Positions 30,279-39,184 of a DNA stretch of 64,000 nucleotides are shown here, piece by piece. A program made the position numbers and the translations under genes. Under the pieces are notes generated by a model. It was given only the letters and a program-made list of their open reading frames with translations, had not been told where the DNA came from and made no database searches. This DNA comes from Paraprevotella clara YIT 11840 (lineage in GTDB: Bacteria > Bacteroidota > Bacteroidia > Bacteroidales > Bacteroidaceae). The stretch spans positions 1 to 64,000 of the forward strand of contig NZ_JH376579.1 in assembly GCF_000233955.1 (NCBI RefSeq), read 5' to 3'. Within the stretch, counting starts at the first letter, position 1. The number at the start of each line of letters is the position of its first letter.

Positions 30279-31637
30279 TCATTTGAATAGTTCGTTTACA
30301 AAAATGGAAGCAATGGCCACCGGAGCCACAAATTTCAACAGAAAGATATAGAAACCGAAAAACGGTATCCGGAGTTTCCCCCAATCCGTCACTTCCTCTC
30401 GCACGATCCTGCGGTCAAGATACCAACCTGTAAAAATAGAAATAAACATCCCGCCCAAAGGCAGCATCAACTTGGCTGTGACAAAATCGAAAAGATCAAA
30501 AATAGTCATTCCTCCAAGACGGATTCCGTTCAACAGCCCGAAAGACAAAGCGCAAAATACCCCCAAAGTCATACAAACCAAGGTCACCACGGTGGCAGCT
30601 TTCTTACGGGAAAGTTTAAAACGCTCGTGCAGATAGGCCGTAGCCACTTCATGCAAAGAAATGGTGGAAGTCAGCGCTGCCAACACCAGCAATACGTAAA
30701 ACATGAGCGAGAAGATATAGCCCACCCACGGTACACTCTTGAAAGCCAACTGGAACACATTGGGCAAAGTGACAAACACCAATCCCGGACCGGCATCGGG
30801 CGACAGCCCCGGAACGGAATAGACTGCCGGAAAAATGATGAAACCGGCCAGCACGGCCACGAACGTGTCTATCAACGCCACACTTCCGGCTGTCTTTACC
30901 AGATTGGCATCGCGCGTAAAATAGGAAGCATACGTACAAAGACATCCCATGCCGACACTCATGGAAAAGAAAGCCTGCCCCATGGCATCGAGCACCACCT
31001 TACCGTCTACCTTACTGAAATCGGGACGCAACAGGAAAGCCAACCCCTCGGACGAACCGGGCATGGAGAAGGAACAAACCACCAAGACACAAATAATCAG
31101 CAGCAGCAATGGCATCATAACTTTGGAGAACTTCTCTATACCGTCTTTCACACCCCGAACGATAACGACATGCGTAAGCAGGATGAAAGCCGCCATATAG
31201 AGTACAGGTTTCCAAGGACTACCGACAAAATCATTGAAGAAAAGCGTATAGTCCTTACTCTCCGAAAGGCTCCCCGTAGCCGAAGCGACCATATACTCCA
31301 ACGTCCACCCGGCCACTACGCCATAATATCCCAAGATAAGAAAAGCAGCCGTCACTCCCATCATACCGACCCATTTCCACTGTGTGCCCGGTGCCAACAC
31401 TTCGTATGCTCCTCCCGTATTGGCCCGCGAACGGCGACCGATAAGAAACTCAGAAACCATTACCGGTATGCCCAGAAACATCACACACAGGATATAAACC
31501 AAAATAAAAGCAGCCCCACCGTTCTCGCCCACTTCGCAAGGAAAACGCCAAATGTTTCCCAGTCCGACAGCCGACCCGGCCGAAGCCAATATAATCCCGA
31601 TCTTACTTCCAAAATTCACTCTTTCATTCGCCGACAT
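30279..31637 (-). CDS. Sodium-dependent transporter, NSS/SNF family
   Basis: A 452-residue inner-membrane symporter of the LeuT fold with about eleven to twelve helices. The family opening is seen as FGSKIGIILASAGSAVGLGNIWRFP, broken here at the Na1/Na2 and substrate-site residues of helix 1 (ASAGSAVGLGN). Helix 6 residues are FFSMSVGMGCLCTYASY. It should import an amino acid or related amine with Na+; the substrate is not readable. It is divergent from the VanZ-like gene and heads an operon with the HhH gene. Confidence 0.92.
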   Translation of the reverse strand: MSANERVNFGSKIGIILASAGSAVGLGNIWRFPCEVGENGGAAFILVYILCVMFLGIPVMVSEFLIGRRSRANTGGAYEVLAPGTQWKWVGMMGVTAAFLILGYYGVVAGWTLEYMVASATGSLSESKDYTLFFNDFVGSPWKPVLYMAAFILLTHVVIVRGVKDGIEKFSKVMMPLLLLIICVLVVCSFSMPGSSEGLAFLLRPDFSKVDGKVVLDAMGQAFFSMSVGMGCLCTYASYFTRDANLVKTAGSVALIDTFVAVLAGFIIFPAVYSVPGLSPDAGPGLVFVTLPNVFQLAFKSVPWVGYIFSLMFYVLLVLAALTSTISLHEVATAYLHERFKLSRKKAATVVTLVCMTLGVFCALSFGLLNGIRLGGMTIFDLFDFVTAKLMLPLGGMFISIFTGWYLDRRIVREEVTDWGKLRIPFFGFYIFLLKFVAPVAIASIFVNELFK

Positions 31638-31672
31638 AAGCCCTTTCTTAAATATTAGACCCGTAATGCCGA

Positions 31673-31700
31673 CAAAAATACGAAAAAAGAATTATTTTTG
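31673..31700. promoter_or_regulatory. Back-to-back -7 boxes for the NSS transporter and VanZ genes
   Basis: A minus-strand TATTTTTG (31673-31680) lies 36 bp before the transporter start and a plus-strand TATTTTTG (31693-31700) 20 bp before the VanZ ATG. The boxes are 12 bp apart, so the two promoters probably compete. Confidence 0.5.
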
Positions 31701-31719
31701 CAGATAAAATGTTATTTAT

Positions 31720-32121
31720 ATGACGCACGAACTGACAAAATGGATAAAAAGCCATCCGATAACCGTTATCCTTATTCTCGTAATTTGGTATCTCTCGCTA
31801 TTCACTCCACCCAAGATAGAATTAGCCAACGTACGCTTTATCGACAAGTGGGCACACCTACTGATGTACGGTTCCTTAGCGTTCATCTTGTGGACGGAGG
31901 ACTGGCGTACTCGGAAGACTTTCACCTCCATGCCACGTGCCCTTGCCCTTTACATAGGCCCGGTAGCCATGAGTGGCCTCATCGAATTGGCACAAGCCTA
32001 TTGCACCACCAACCGGAGCGGCGATTGGCTCGACTTGGCCGCCAATGCCATAGGTGCATTGTCCGGTATTGTCCTCGGATGTTTCGTCACCCGCACACTC
32101 CGGAAAAAAGGCCATCGGTAA
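31720..32121 (+). CDS. VanZ-family membrane protein
   Basis: A 133-residue protein with four hydrophobic helices. The VanZ-like motif is DKWAHLLMYGSLAFILW with the later ELAQAY and GDWLDLAANAIGALSG. VanZ gives low teicoplanin resistance in enterococci, but the wide family is uncharacterised and this is no evidence of resistance. The stop codon lies inside a 9-bp hairpin. Confidence 0.85.
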   Translation: MTHELTKWIKSHPITVILILVIWYLSLFTPPKIELANVRFIDKWAHLLMYGSLAFILWTEDWRTRKTFTSMPRALALYIGPVAMSGLIELAQAYCTTNRSGDWLDLAANAIGALSGIVLGCFVTRTLRKKGHR

Positions 32122-32137
32122 AAAGAAACCGATGGCC
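32110..32137. terminator. Hairpin between convergent VanZ and GH43-like genes
   Basis: GGCCATCGG (32110-32118) pairs perfectly with CCGATGGCC (32129-32137) over an A-rich loop that holds the VanZ stop. No T-run follows, so it may act as a weak bidirectional terminator or mRNA end-protecting stem. Confidence 0.5.
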
Positions 32138-32164
32138 GTAACCATATAACCCGTACCCAAAGGT

Positions 32165-33352
32165 TCAACGCCCGGATTTGCGCTTGGACACTTTCCATTT
32201 CACGCTGAATACGTAAGGTTCGGACACTTTTCCTCCATTTACATTCACGTCTGCCACCCCGTATAAATATGCGGGTTTGCCTTTCTTCAGCAATACGGCA
32301 GGACGCTCCAGCTTTCCCGACGCACAACGGACGAAAAGGCCGGGTGTCTTCATCAGTTCTTCACGGTCGGCCGGGGTTTTCCAATAGTCGAAAACCGTCC
32401 CCATAGCTATTTGGGCATCAGCCCGCCGGAAGCTTTTCCCGTCTTCGGATTCCCAAAGGATGAGATAGCCCCAGCCTCCGGAGTTTCCTCCCAGATTATC
32501 GGTCGTCAGCAGATAATACTTTCCGTCCACACTGAACGCCTGGGCATCCTCCAAATAAGACACATTGTCCGTAATGGGCGCGTCGCACATCTCGTACGGC
32601 CCCTCCAACTTGTCCGACACGGCATACCCGTACTTGGCTTTCATGTGTTCCGGCGTACCGCATTTATAATAAATGTAGTACTTACCTTCTATCTTCAGAA
32701 AAGCAGGGTTGTCAGCCCCGATGGCTGCCTGATACGTCCAATGCCCGGGGGCGTCCGAGGCTTCCACCATGATACCGCCGCGGTCGCCGGCGAAACGCCA
32801 CAGCCCCTCCAAGTTATCGGCCACCATCATCCCCACACGTTGCTTCGTCCCTTCTTTCGAAGGATTCTGGCAGATGTAAAGTAAAACGTATTTCCCGTCC
32901 ACATATTCCAACCGGGGATTGTGCGGCGCAGACATGGTAGCCGGATCGGGAAACATGGAGGTCTTCATGACCGTAGCCACATAACGGAACGGCCCTTCCG
33001 GCCTGTCGGCCACGTAATGTGCGATTTCCGCATTTGCGCCCGTCCATCCTTCCATTCCCTCTGCGGCAGGCCACCGGCTACAGAAGGCATGCACTTTTCC
33101 GTCCTTTCCCCAAATCGGCGAGAAGCACCAGATATACCAATCTTTATCCGACACGGCCGGACCGATAAACCGAGCCGACAAAGCCATATCCGAATAGGGC
33201 ATGGTCAAACTCACTCCCCGGGACGACCGCAAAGAATCCTGCCATACTTCCTGGGCTAAAGCAGGACTTACCCCCACCATGCCGCACAACAAACCACAAC
33301 CAACGACTGCCTTGCAGGCATGATGCACCTCACGTTTAAAAAGCTTCCACAT
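32165..33352 (-). CDS. Secreted five-bladed-propeller glycoside hydrolase (GH43/GH117-like)
   Basis: A 395-residue exported protein; the N-terminal basic stretch and hydrophobic segment end near VSPALAQ (about residue 34). Repeated blade motifs are clear: DKDWYIWCFSPIWGKDGK, HNPRLEYVDGKYVLLYIC, DNPAFLKIEGKYYIYYK, LEDAQAFSVDGKYYLLTTD and ERPAVLLKKGKPAYLYG. The layout fits the five-bladed beta-propeller hydrolases (GH43, GH117, GH32 relatives). Catalytic carboxylates are plausible in the DNP and ED motifs, but the exact family and sugar cannot be fixed. It stands alone, away from the larger glycan locus. Confidence 0.75.
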   Translation of the reverse strand: MWKLFKREVHHACKAVVGCGLLCGMVGVSPALAQEVWQDSLRSSRGVSLTMPYSDMALSARFIGPAVSDKDWYIWCFSPIWGKDGKVHAFCSRWPAAEGMEGWTGANAEIAHYVADRPEGPFRYVATVMKTSMFPDPATMSAPHNPRLEYVDGKYVLLYICQNPSKEGTKQRVGMMVADNLEGLWRFAGDRGGIMVEASDAPGHWTYQAAIGADNPAFLKIEGKYYIYYKCGTPEHMKAKYGYAVSDKLEGPYEMCDAPITDNVSYLEDAQAFSVDGKYYLLTTDNLGGNSGGWGYLILWESEDGKSFRRADAQIAMGTVFDYWKTPADREELMKTPGLFVRCASGKLERPAVLLKKGKPAYLYGVADVNVNGGKVSEPYVFSVKWKVSKRKSGR

Positions 33353-33374
33353 ATTCGTTTGTTTTATACAAACG

Positions 33375-33431
33375 CAAAATTACTAAATCCAAATCCGGCG
33401 AAATGGTATTAATCCGCCTAAGATTTGGATT
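33375..33431 (-). promoter_or_regulatory. GH43-like gene promoter with 10-bp inverted repeat
   Basis: A -7 box TAATTTTG (33375-33382) lies 23 bp before the start codon. Just upstream are perfect 10-bp inverted arms AATCCAAATC (33386-33395) and GATTTGGATT (33422-33431), a possible operator. No -33 TTTG is visible. Confidence 0.4.
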
Positions 33432-33457
33432 ATATCGACATCCTTTCTTCTGTGCCC

Positions 33458-33934
33458 CTATTCTTCCCGCCAAAGTTTATACGGATAGGTACGAAGGTGG
33501 GAATTGTAGTAACGACGGTCACCTGTTACTTCCCGTCCGATGAAATCGGGCTTTTCAAAAGCTTCTTGTTCTTCGGAAAGTTCCACCTCGGCCATAATCA
33601 GCCCTTCGTTGTCGCCATAGAACTCGTCGACCTCGAACACGTGCCGCCCCGACCGCACAAGATAACGCGTCTTGTCTATTACCCCCGGTTCGCACAACCT
33701 CATCAGGTCTTCCGCGTCCTGCAAGGGTACTTCCGTCTCGAATTCATAACGCGAGATACCCGCTTCATTCGAACGGCCTTTTATCGTGAGATACCCCTTG
33801 TCGTCGCGAATACGGACACGCACCGTAGCCTTCCCCACCGTAGAAATATAGCCCTGCCGGATACGACTGCTACTGTATGCCTGCGACTTGAAGTCGCCCG
33901 TAACCAGAAACTTACGTTCTATTTCAAAACTCAT
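33458..33934 (-). CDS. CYTH-domain protein (triphosphate tunnel metalloenzyme)
   Basis: A 158-residue protein. The start at 33934 gives the ExExK signature at once (MSFEIERKFLV); the frame extends to 33970 but upstream residues belong to the overlapping small gene. Basic and acidic strands typical of the CYTH tunnel follow: VRVRIRDDKGYLTIKG, YEFETEVPL and IDKTRYLVRSGRHVFEVDEF. Members hydrolyse triphosphate or, rarely, make cAMP; bacterial ones are mostly inorganic tripolyphosphatases. It overlaps the preceding small gene by 11 bp, so translation is coupled. Confidence 0.88.
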   Translation of the reverse strand: MSFEIERKFLVTGDFKSQAYSSSRIRQGYISTVGKATVRVRIRDDKGYLTIKGRSNEAGISRYEFETEVPLQDAEDLMRLCEPGVIDKTRYLVRSGRHVFEVDEFYGDNEGLIMAEVELSEEQEAFEKPDFIGREVTGDRRYYNSHLRTYPYKLWREE

Positions 33935-34073
33935 TCCCCATGATGGCAAAAGCAATGATACCCAATACAATCAGTACCGCCAAGGCACCGATCAAAGCTC
34001 CCATTGCGCGTTTCTGCTTCTTCTCTTCACGGGCGGCACGAGCGGCACGTCTCATTTGTTTTTTCACACTCAT
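33924..34073 (-). CDS. 49-residue single-helix membrane peptide
   Basis: A short frame of 49 codons plus TGA, too short for usual ORF calling. It starts MSVKKQMRRAARAAREEKKQ, a strongly basic cytoplasmic stretch with several Ala/Arg/Lys repeats, and continues into one hydrophobic helix (about 25-45, GALIGALAVLIVLGIIAFAI). Its last codons overlap the CYTH start by 11 bp (…AATGAGTTTTGA). It lies 25 bp after the prfB stop. Positive-inside layout suggests N-in/C-out. Function unknown; could help anchor or regulate the CYTH enzyme. Confidence 0.65.
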   Translation of the reverse strand: MSVKKQMRRAARAAREEKKQKRAMGALIGALAVLIVLGIIAFAIMGNEF

Positions 34074-34098
34074 AGTCGTATCGTTTTAAAGGTAAAAC

Positions 34099-35211
34099 TC
34101 ATTCCCCTCCGGCAAACTCCATCAGATAAGACTTGATGAAGCCATCCAATTTCCCATCCATCACTCCGTTCACGTCCGATGTCTGGTAATTCGTACGGTG
34201 GTCCTTCACACGGCGGTCGTCGAACACATAACTGCGAATCTGGCTTCCCCACTCGATTTTCTTCTTTCCGGCCTCGATTTCAGCCTGTTTGGCCTTACGT
34301 TTCTGCAAGGCACGGTCGTAGAGTTGCGACTTCAAAAGGCGCATGGCATTCTCGCGGTTCTCCAACTGCTTGCGGCTTTCCGTGTTTTCGATGAGGATTT
34401 CTTCTTCCTCGCCCGTATCGGGATCTTTATATTGGTAGCGCAAGCGCACGCCGGTCTCCACCTTGTTGACGTTCTGTCCGCCGGCACCTCCGGAACGGAA
34501 CAAGTCCCATGACACACGGGACGGATCCACATACACTTCGATGGAATCGTCCACCAAAGGCGTCACGAACACCGATGCAAACGAAGTCATACGCTTGCCC
34601 TGCGCATTGTAAGGCGACACACGCACCAAACGATGCACGCCATTCTCCGATTTCAGATAGCCGTAGGCAAACTCGCCCTCGATTTGCATGGTCACCGTCT
34701 TGATACCGGCCTCATCGCCGTCCTGATAATTGCTGACGGTGCATTTATAACCATGGGATTCCGCCCAACGCATGTACATGCGCATCAGCATCGACGCCCA
34801 ATCCTGACTTTCCGTACCTCCCGCACCGGAATTGATTTTCAGCACCGCATCCATCGGGTCTTCCTCCTGCCGCAACATATTGCGCAGTTCAAGGTCTTCA
34901 AGGGCATCCACCGTACGGCCGTACAATCCGTCCACCTCTTCTTCGGTAACCATCTCTTCCTTGTAGAAATCAAAAGCAAGTTCCAATTCATCGCAAAGCG
35001 TCTTGACCTCCTTATACCCGTCAATCCACTTCTGCAATCCCTTTACTTTTTTCATCTGCTCTTCCGCAGCCTTGGCATCGTCCCAAAATCCTGGTGCCTG
35101 TGTGCGGAGTTGCTCTTCCTCCACTTGGATTTTCTTGTTTTCAATATCCAGATAGCGGTAAAGCGCCTCAGTACGCGTTTTTACATCTTTCAGTTGCTCA
35201 ATGGTTATCAT
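34099..35211 (-). CDS. prfB: Peptide chain release factor 2
   Basis: A 370-residue RF2 that ends translation at UGA and UAA. The start at 35211 gives MITIEQLKDVKTRTEALYRY; the upstream eight codons belong to the leader. The GGQ peptidyl-hydrolysis motif is at residues 244-246 (GGAGGQNVNK). At the stop-reading loop the sequence is SPY (VRVSPYNAQGKR), where the E. coli protein has SPF. At the site where many bacteria carry a +1 frameshift (CUU UGA C) the codons are TAT CTG GAT, so there is no programmed frameshift. A -7 box lies just upstream, so it need not depend on the exporter operon that precedes it. Confidence 0.96.
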   Translation of the reverse strand: MITIEQLKDVKTRTEALYRYLDIENKKIQVEEEQLRTQAPGFWDDAKAAEEQMKKVKGLQKWIDGYKEVKTLCDELELAFDFYKEEMVTEEEVDGLYGRTVDALEDLELRNMLRQEEDPMDAVLKINSGAGGTESQDWASMLMRMYMRWAESHGYKCTVSNYQDGDEAGIKTVTMQIEGEFAYGYLKSENGVHRLVRVSPYNAQGKRMTSFASVFVTPLVDDSIEVYVDPSRVSWDLFRSGGAGGQNVNKVETGVRLRYQYKDPDTGEEEEILIENTESRKQLENRENAMRLLKSQLYDRALQKRKAKQAEIEAGKKKIEWGSQIRSYVFDDRRVKDHRTNYQTSDVNGVMDGKLDGFIKSYLMEFAGGE

Positions 35212-35232
35212 ACGAATGAATATTTCAAGTTG

Positions 35233-35264
35233 CAAAATTAGATAAAAAAACGGTAAGCGACAAT
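35233..35264 (-). promoter_or_regulatory. prfB promoter
   Basis: Minus-strand -7 TAATTTTG (35233-35240) with a near-match -33 ATTG (35261-35264) 20 bp away. It lies between the adaptor-gene stop and prfB, which otherwise has no visible terminator separating it from the large operon. Confidence 0.5.
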
Positions 35265-35269
35265 GTTTC

Positions 35270-36517
35270 TTATCTGATTTTCAACTTGTCCTTTGTCTTA
35301 AATTCATTCATATTCGAGATAACAACGGTTTCCCCGGGACGGATTCCATCAACCACTTCCACATATAATGAACTGCTCTCACCCAAAAGGACAGTACGTT
35401 TTTCAGCCTGGCCGCCGTCCACTATCCAAAGCTGATATTCTCCGGGGCCGGAGTAATAAGCCCTGTTCGGTATCATTATGACATTTTCTTTTATGGAAGT
35501 CACCACATATACATCAGCCCTAAGCCCCGGACGCAGGGATTTGTTCGACGCATCATCCAAAACCACGGTAAAACTTATTTTCCCGTTGGAAACCGAAGGA
35601 ACAATGTTTGCTATGCCACCGGAAAGAGATACGCTACCTATTTTCACCTCCACACGACTCCCGACATTGAACTGCCCCGCGTAACTGTCTGAAATTTCCG
35701 CCTTGACCTTGAACCTGCCCAAATCCGACAATACGGCCAACTGCTCCCCTTGGGCCACTCCGGAACCGACGGCCTCGTTTACCCACGACAATGTGGCATC
35801 AAAAGGCGCAAGCACGCGTGCATCGCCGAATTCTTTTCGTTTGAGAGACAGCTTCCGCTCGGCAATGCCGAATTCAAGTTCATTGACTTTCAGGGTGGAC
35901 TCCACAATCTTCTTCTTGTTCTCATAGTTCAACTTCAACTGCTCGAATTGGAGTTCCGCCACTTCATAATCCAGTTCCCGCTGCCGTACCATATCCTCGG
36001 TACTGGCACCTATGCTGTCGAGATAATGTTCGTTAGCCATCAGTACTTTCATCCTTTTCAGGCGCATGCCATCTATGGCCACCTGCTTTTCCAAATCACT
36101 GATTTCGCTCACGGCTTGGGTACGGAACTGCTCCAACTTATACTTTTGGATTTCGACGGCATCGGTTTCCTCCTGTAGGCTGATGTTGGCCGAAGACAAA
36201 TCTAATCTGAGAATCGTATCGCCTTTGTGTACCTGCTCGCCTGATTTTTTATAAACCTCCAATATCTTCGTGGAAATAGGCGACGTGATGCTCTCTTCAT
36301 AAAAAGGTGTAACGGTGCCTGTGGCCCCAACCGAAACTTCCAATGTCCCTTTTGAAGCTTGCGCCACATCTGCGGATTCCAAATCCAGACCCGGTTGCAC
36401 AAAATTCGCTATCACAATCGAAATAACGACGAGGGCACATACCACAGCCCCAATCCGCACATATCTCGCTATTTTTTTCCTACGTATGTCCTTATCAGAC
36501 AATTTTCTGTCCATCAT
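35270..36517 (-). CDS. HlyD/MacA-type periplasmic adaptor of the RiPP exporter
   Basis: A 415-residue membrane-fusion protein, last gene of the eleven-gene operon. The chosen start at 36517 lies 4 bp after the TolC-type stop; an upstream frame to 36550 would overlap that gene more. A single N-terminal helix (about 18-38) is followed by the biotinyl-lipoyl half-motifs (YEESITSPISTKILEVYKKS, VLAPFDATLSWVNEAVGSGV). A long coiled-coil hairpin lies between them (about 110-210), and beta-barrel and membrane-proximal domains end the protein. It should link the FtsX-type permeases to the outer-membrane channel. Confidence 0.9.
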   Translation of the reverse strand: MMDRKLSDKDIRRKKIARYVRIGAVVCALVVISIVIANFVQPGLDLESADVAQASKGTLEVSVGATGTVTPFYEESITSPISTKILEVYKKSGEQVHKGDTILRLDLSSANISLQEETDAVEIQKYKLEQFRTQAVSEISDLEKQVAIDGMRLKRMKVLMANEHYLDSIGASTEDMVRQRELDYEVAELQFEQLKLNYENKKKIVESTLKVNELEFGIAERKLSLKRKEFGDARVLAPFDATLSWVNEAVGSGVAQGEQLAVLSDLGRFKVKAEISDSYAGQFNVGSRVEVKIGSVSLSGGIANIVPSVSNGKISFTVVLDDASNKSLRPGLRADVYVVTSIKENVIMIPNRAYYSGPGEYQLWIVDGGQAEKRTVLLGESSSLYVEVVDGIRPGETVVISNMNEFKTKDKLKIR

Positions 36518-36521
36518 GGCA

Positions 36522-37994
36522 TTATCTTTTATATTCGTAATCGTAAACAATGTTTGTCCCCTTCTCGAAATCGAAAAGGGTAATATATCTCAGGTTGTAA
36601 TAATAGTACCAAGACAAATACAACTGGTATATATAGTTCCGCCGGGCATTGTCTTTTTCCTGCTCGGCATAGTTGAGGTCAGTGACGCTGATATCCCCTA
36701 CGGCAAATCTGTTCAGGGCGATATTGTAACGTTCTTGTGCCACCGATTCGGCTTCCCTATAAATTTTTGCAAGTTCCTGTTGATCCAGAAAGTTTTCCGC
36801 CAATATCCGGACTTTCTCGTTGAACTCGCGTTCCTCTCTTTCCGTCTTGTTCACGGTCAAATCATAATCAGCTTTGGCCTGGATATAGTTTCCCTTTCTT
36901 TTTCCCCAGTCGAGGATGGGAACACTGACACCGATTTGGGCAATTTGCCGGTTGCCTAAATGGGTATACGCTCCGGCAAATGTCGGATGACTGCCAGTCG
37001 TTCCCACAGACAGGTTCAGGTTCACATCCGGCAACCGTTTCCGCTTCTCCTTGACCACGTTGGCTTCGGCTTCAATCAACCTGATTTTGAAATTATCATA
37101 TATCGGATTGTTTTCATACGCTTTCTGCCTGATATCCTCTATGCTGATTGAAGGAATCATTTTTGCATCCGGAATCACCGGCGTTATTTCGATGTGCTCA
37201 TCCAACCCGAGATAATTTTTAAGCGCATTCATTTTCTCAAGATAGTCATTCTCAGCCGTAAGGACATTGGCATTGGCATTCAGTAACCCTACTCTCAGTT
37301 GCATCAGGTCGCTGCCGGAGATGGTTCCGATTTTCTCCCTTGCACAAGCAGACTTATACAACTCTGAAGCATTCCGTTGGTTCTGGCGGGCACTTTCGAG
37401 ATTGGACATGGAAGTCAACAGGTCGAAATAAGAAGAAACCGTCGAGATATTCACATTTTCGAGATTGGCCACATACTCCGATTGGCTCGCCTTGAATCTC
37501 AAAGGCTCTACTTTTTTCTGCCATTTGTATGGATTATAAGCAAACAACGGTTGCGACAGGGTGACCGTAAACGGGACTGTCAGGAAACTTCCATCCCCAT
37601 CAGCACCGAGTTGGTCCATCCGTTCAAGATTGGATTCGAGATAGATCTCACCCCCGGTAAACGGTATAATTTGTTTGACGGTAAAACCTAAATATTCGCT
37701 TAAATAATTATTGGGTACGAACTTGTACGACCCGTCTTCCTGTTGGTATGAATTCAGTTGCTTGTTCAGCGAGGGAAGCGTTCCGGACAACGAGATACCC
37801 GGCAACCTGTCTGTCTTATAATTCCGGAATCTCCAATACGATTTCAGCGCATTGTTCCGGTTTTCCATTGATGCCACCGACTTGGCCTGCCCGAGCACCA
37901 TGGCCTCCTCAAGGGTCAGACGCTGCTTATTTTCCTGCGCCGACAACGGGAGGGCCAAGGTACTCAAACACAATATGCTCCACAACCCTTTCAT
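36522..37994 (-). CDS. TolC-family outer-membrane channel of the RiPP exporter
   Basis: A 490-residue outer-membrane efflux protein with signal peptide (MKGLWSILCLSTLALPLSA). A strong Shine-Dalgarno AAAGGAGG lies 7 nt before the ATG at 37994, which favours it over the ATG at 38000; such ribosome sites are uncommon in Bacteroidetes. Two long helical repeats typical of TolC are seen (SYFDLLTSMSNLESARQNQ, ILAENFLDQQELAKIYREA). The gene overlaps or abuts the permease stop. With the adaptor and ABC parts it completes a cell-envelope-spanning exporter. Confidence 0.92.
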   Translation of the reverse strand: MKGLWSILCLSTLALPLSAQENKQRLTLEEAMVLGQAKSVASMENRNNALKSYWRFRNYKTDRLPGISLSGTLPSLNKQLNSYQQEDGSYKFVPNNYLSEYLGFTVKQIIPFTGGEIYLESNLERMDQLGADGDGSFLTVPFTVTLSQPLFAYNPYKWQKKVEPLRFKASQSEYVANLENVNISTVSSYFDLLTSMSNLESARQNQRNASELYKSACAREKIGTISGSDLMQLRVGLLNANANVLTAENDYLEKMNALKNYLGLDEHIEITPVIPDAKMIPSISIEDIRQKAYENNPIYDNFKIRLIEAEANVVKEKRKRLPDVNLNLSVGTTGSHPTFAGAYTHLGNRQIAQIGVSVPILDWGKRKGNYIQAKADYDLTVNKTEREEREFNEKVRILAENFLDQQELAKIYREAESVAQERYNIALNRFAVGDISVTDLNYAEQEKDNARRNYIYQLYLSWYYYYNLRYITLFDFEKGTNIVYDYEYKR

Positions 37995-37996
37995 AT

Positions 37997-39184
37997 TCAT
38001 TCCTCCTTTAGCAATTCCACCGGTTTCATGCTGAATATTTTAAAGGCCGGATACAATGCACACAGAACGGACAGCATCAGAGTCAGCACGACAGTAAACC
38101 CGACAACAGGCAATGAAGTCTCCCACGGGAAGCTGAGCAAAATGACTATGATACCGGGAATGGAGGATATTCCAGTAATGACGGCGTTCTGCGCAATAAT
38201 CATATTCATGATGCTTTTCTTTGACGCACCGCAAGCGACACGCAAAGCCAGTTCGCGCTTTCGTTTTTCCACATCGATTAAGTTGATGCCGACTGTACCG
38301 ATAAGTGTGAATAAGAGGAGGAACAATGCAGGAATAACGACTGAAACTGTTTTAATAACGGATTTCTCCATACCGGCTCTCTTTCCTTGAGACAACAAAC
38401 CTAAACAAGGCTCTACCTGTCCATTAGATTTCCATGCACGGTTCCATTCAAGGTAGAAATCATTGGCAAAATCATCTTCATACCCCGGTTTAATTCGTGC
38501 AGCCAATTCTTCGTAATTCCCAGTTGATCCTGTGGGCAACAATACCGAGACAGGAACAACTATACTAGGAAAAGACTCCTCCAAGACCGCTTCTTTTATC
38601 CCTGATACAATGCCTACTATCGAATAGGTTCGCCCATTCAAAAACACAATTTTTCCTATCGGGTTCTCAATTTCAGATGCCACAGCCAATTGTTCTGTTA
38701 TCACTGCCGGATATAGTCCATTCACCCGTTCACCATTACGAAACCACCGTCCTCGTATAATATCAGGTTTAAATACAACTTCAGCAGCTTCATCAGTTCC
38801 CTTAAAATGAGCAAAAACCTTTTTTCCTGAAACAAAAGATACTGAGTCGCCCCAATAGTATTGTGCCGGTCTCAGATAAGGTATAAACTGCAGACACTCA
38901 CTTATACTTTCTACATAAGTTTTTTTCTCAAGCCTCTCCTTTACTACGTCCATTGCCTCTACTGCCATTCCGGAAAGCTGTGAATCCTGATTTCTACCGA
39001 TAAGGTAACCGAAATATACTACGTTATCCACATCTAACTTTCCCGGTGACTGATAGCTTCTGAACGTATCCAATGCCACCGTCAAAGAAACGGATAACGC
39101 TATAAACACCAAAGCTTGTTCGAATATTACTGCTGTAAACTTTTTCTTCTGGTTATACAGCATGATTAATATATGCTTTATCAT
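37997..39184 (-). CDS. ABC transporter permease, MacB/FtsX type (second)
   Basis: A 395-residue permease with one N-terminal helix (about 17-38), a large periplasmic MacB-like domain (about 45-260) and three C-terminal helices (FtsX fold, about 275-390) that include the ERKRELALRVACGASKKS coupling stretch. It overlaps the preceding permease gene by four bases (ATGA) and lies upstream of the channel gene. Unlike MacB itself, the ATPase is on a separate protein. Together with the first permease it forms a heterodimer. Confidence 0.88.
   Translation of the reverse strand: MIKHILIMLYNQKKKFTAVIFEQALVFIALSVSLTVALDTFRSYQSPGKLDVDNVVYFGYLIGRNQDSQLSGMAVEAMDVVKERLEKKTYVESISECLQFIPYLRPAQYYWGDSVSFVSGKKVFAHFKGTDEAAEVVFKPDIIRGRWFRNGERVNGLYPAVITEQLAVASEIENPIGKIVFLNGRTYSIVGIVSGIKEAVLEESFPSIVVPVSVLLPTGSTGNYEELAARIKPGYEDDFANDFYLEWNRAWKSNGQVEPCLGLLSQGKRAGMEKSVIKTVSVVIPALFLLLFTLIGTVGINLIDVEKRKRELALRVACGASKKSIMNMIIAQNAVITGISSIPGIIVILLSFPWETSLPVVGFTVVLTLMLSVLCALYPAFKIFSMKPVELLKEE

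Noticed and set aside
31720-32121. Glycopeptide resistance gene
   Set aside because: VanZ-like fold alone, without vanHAX or regulators, is not evidence of resistance.
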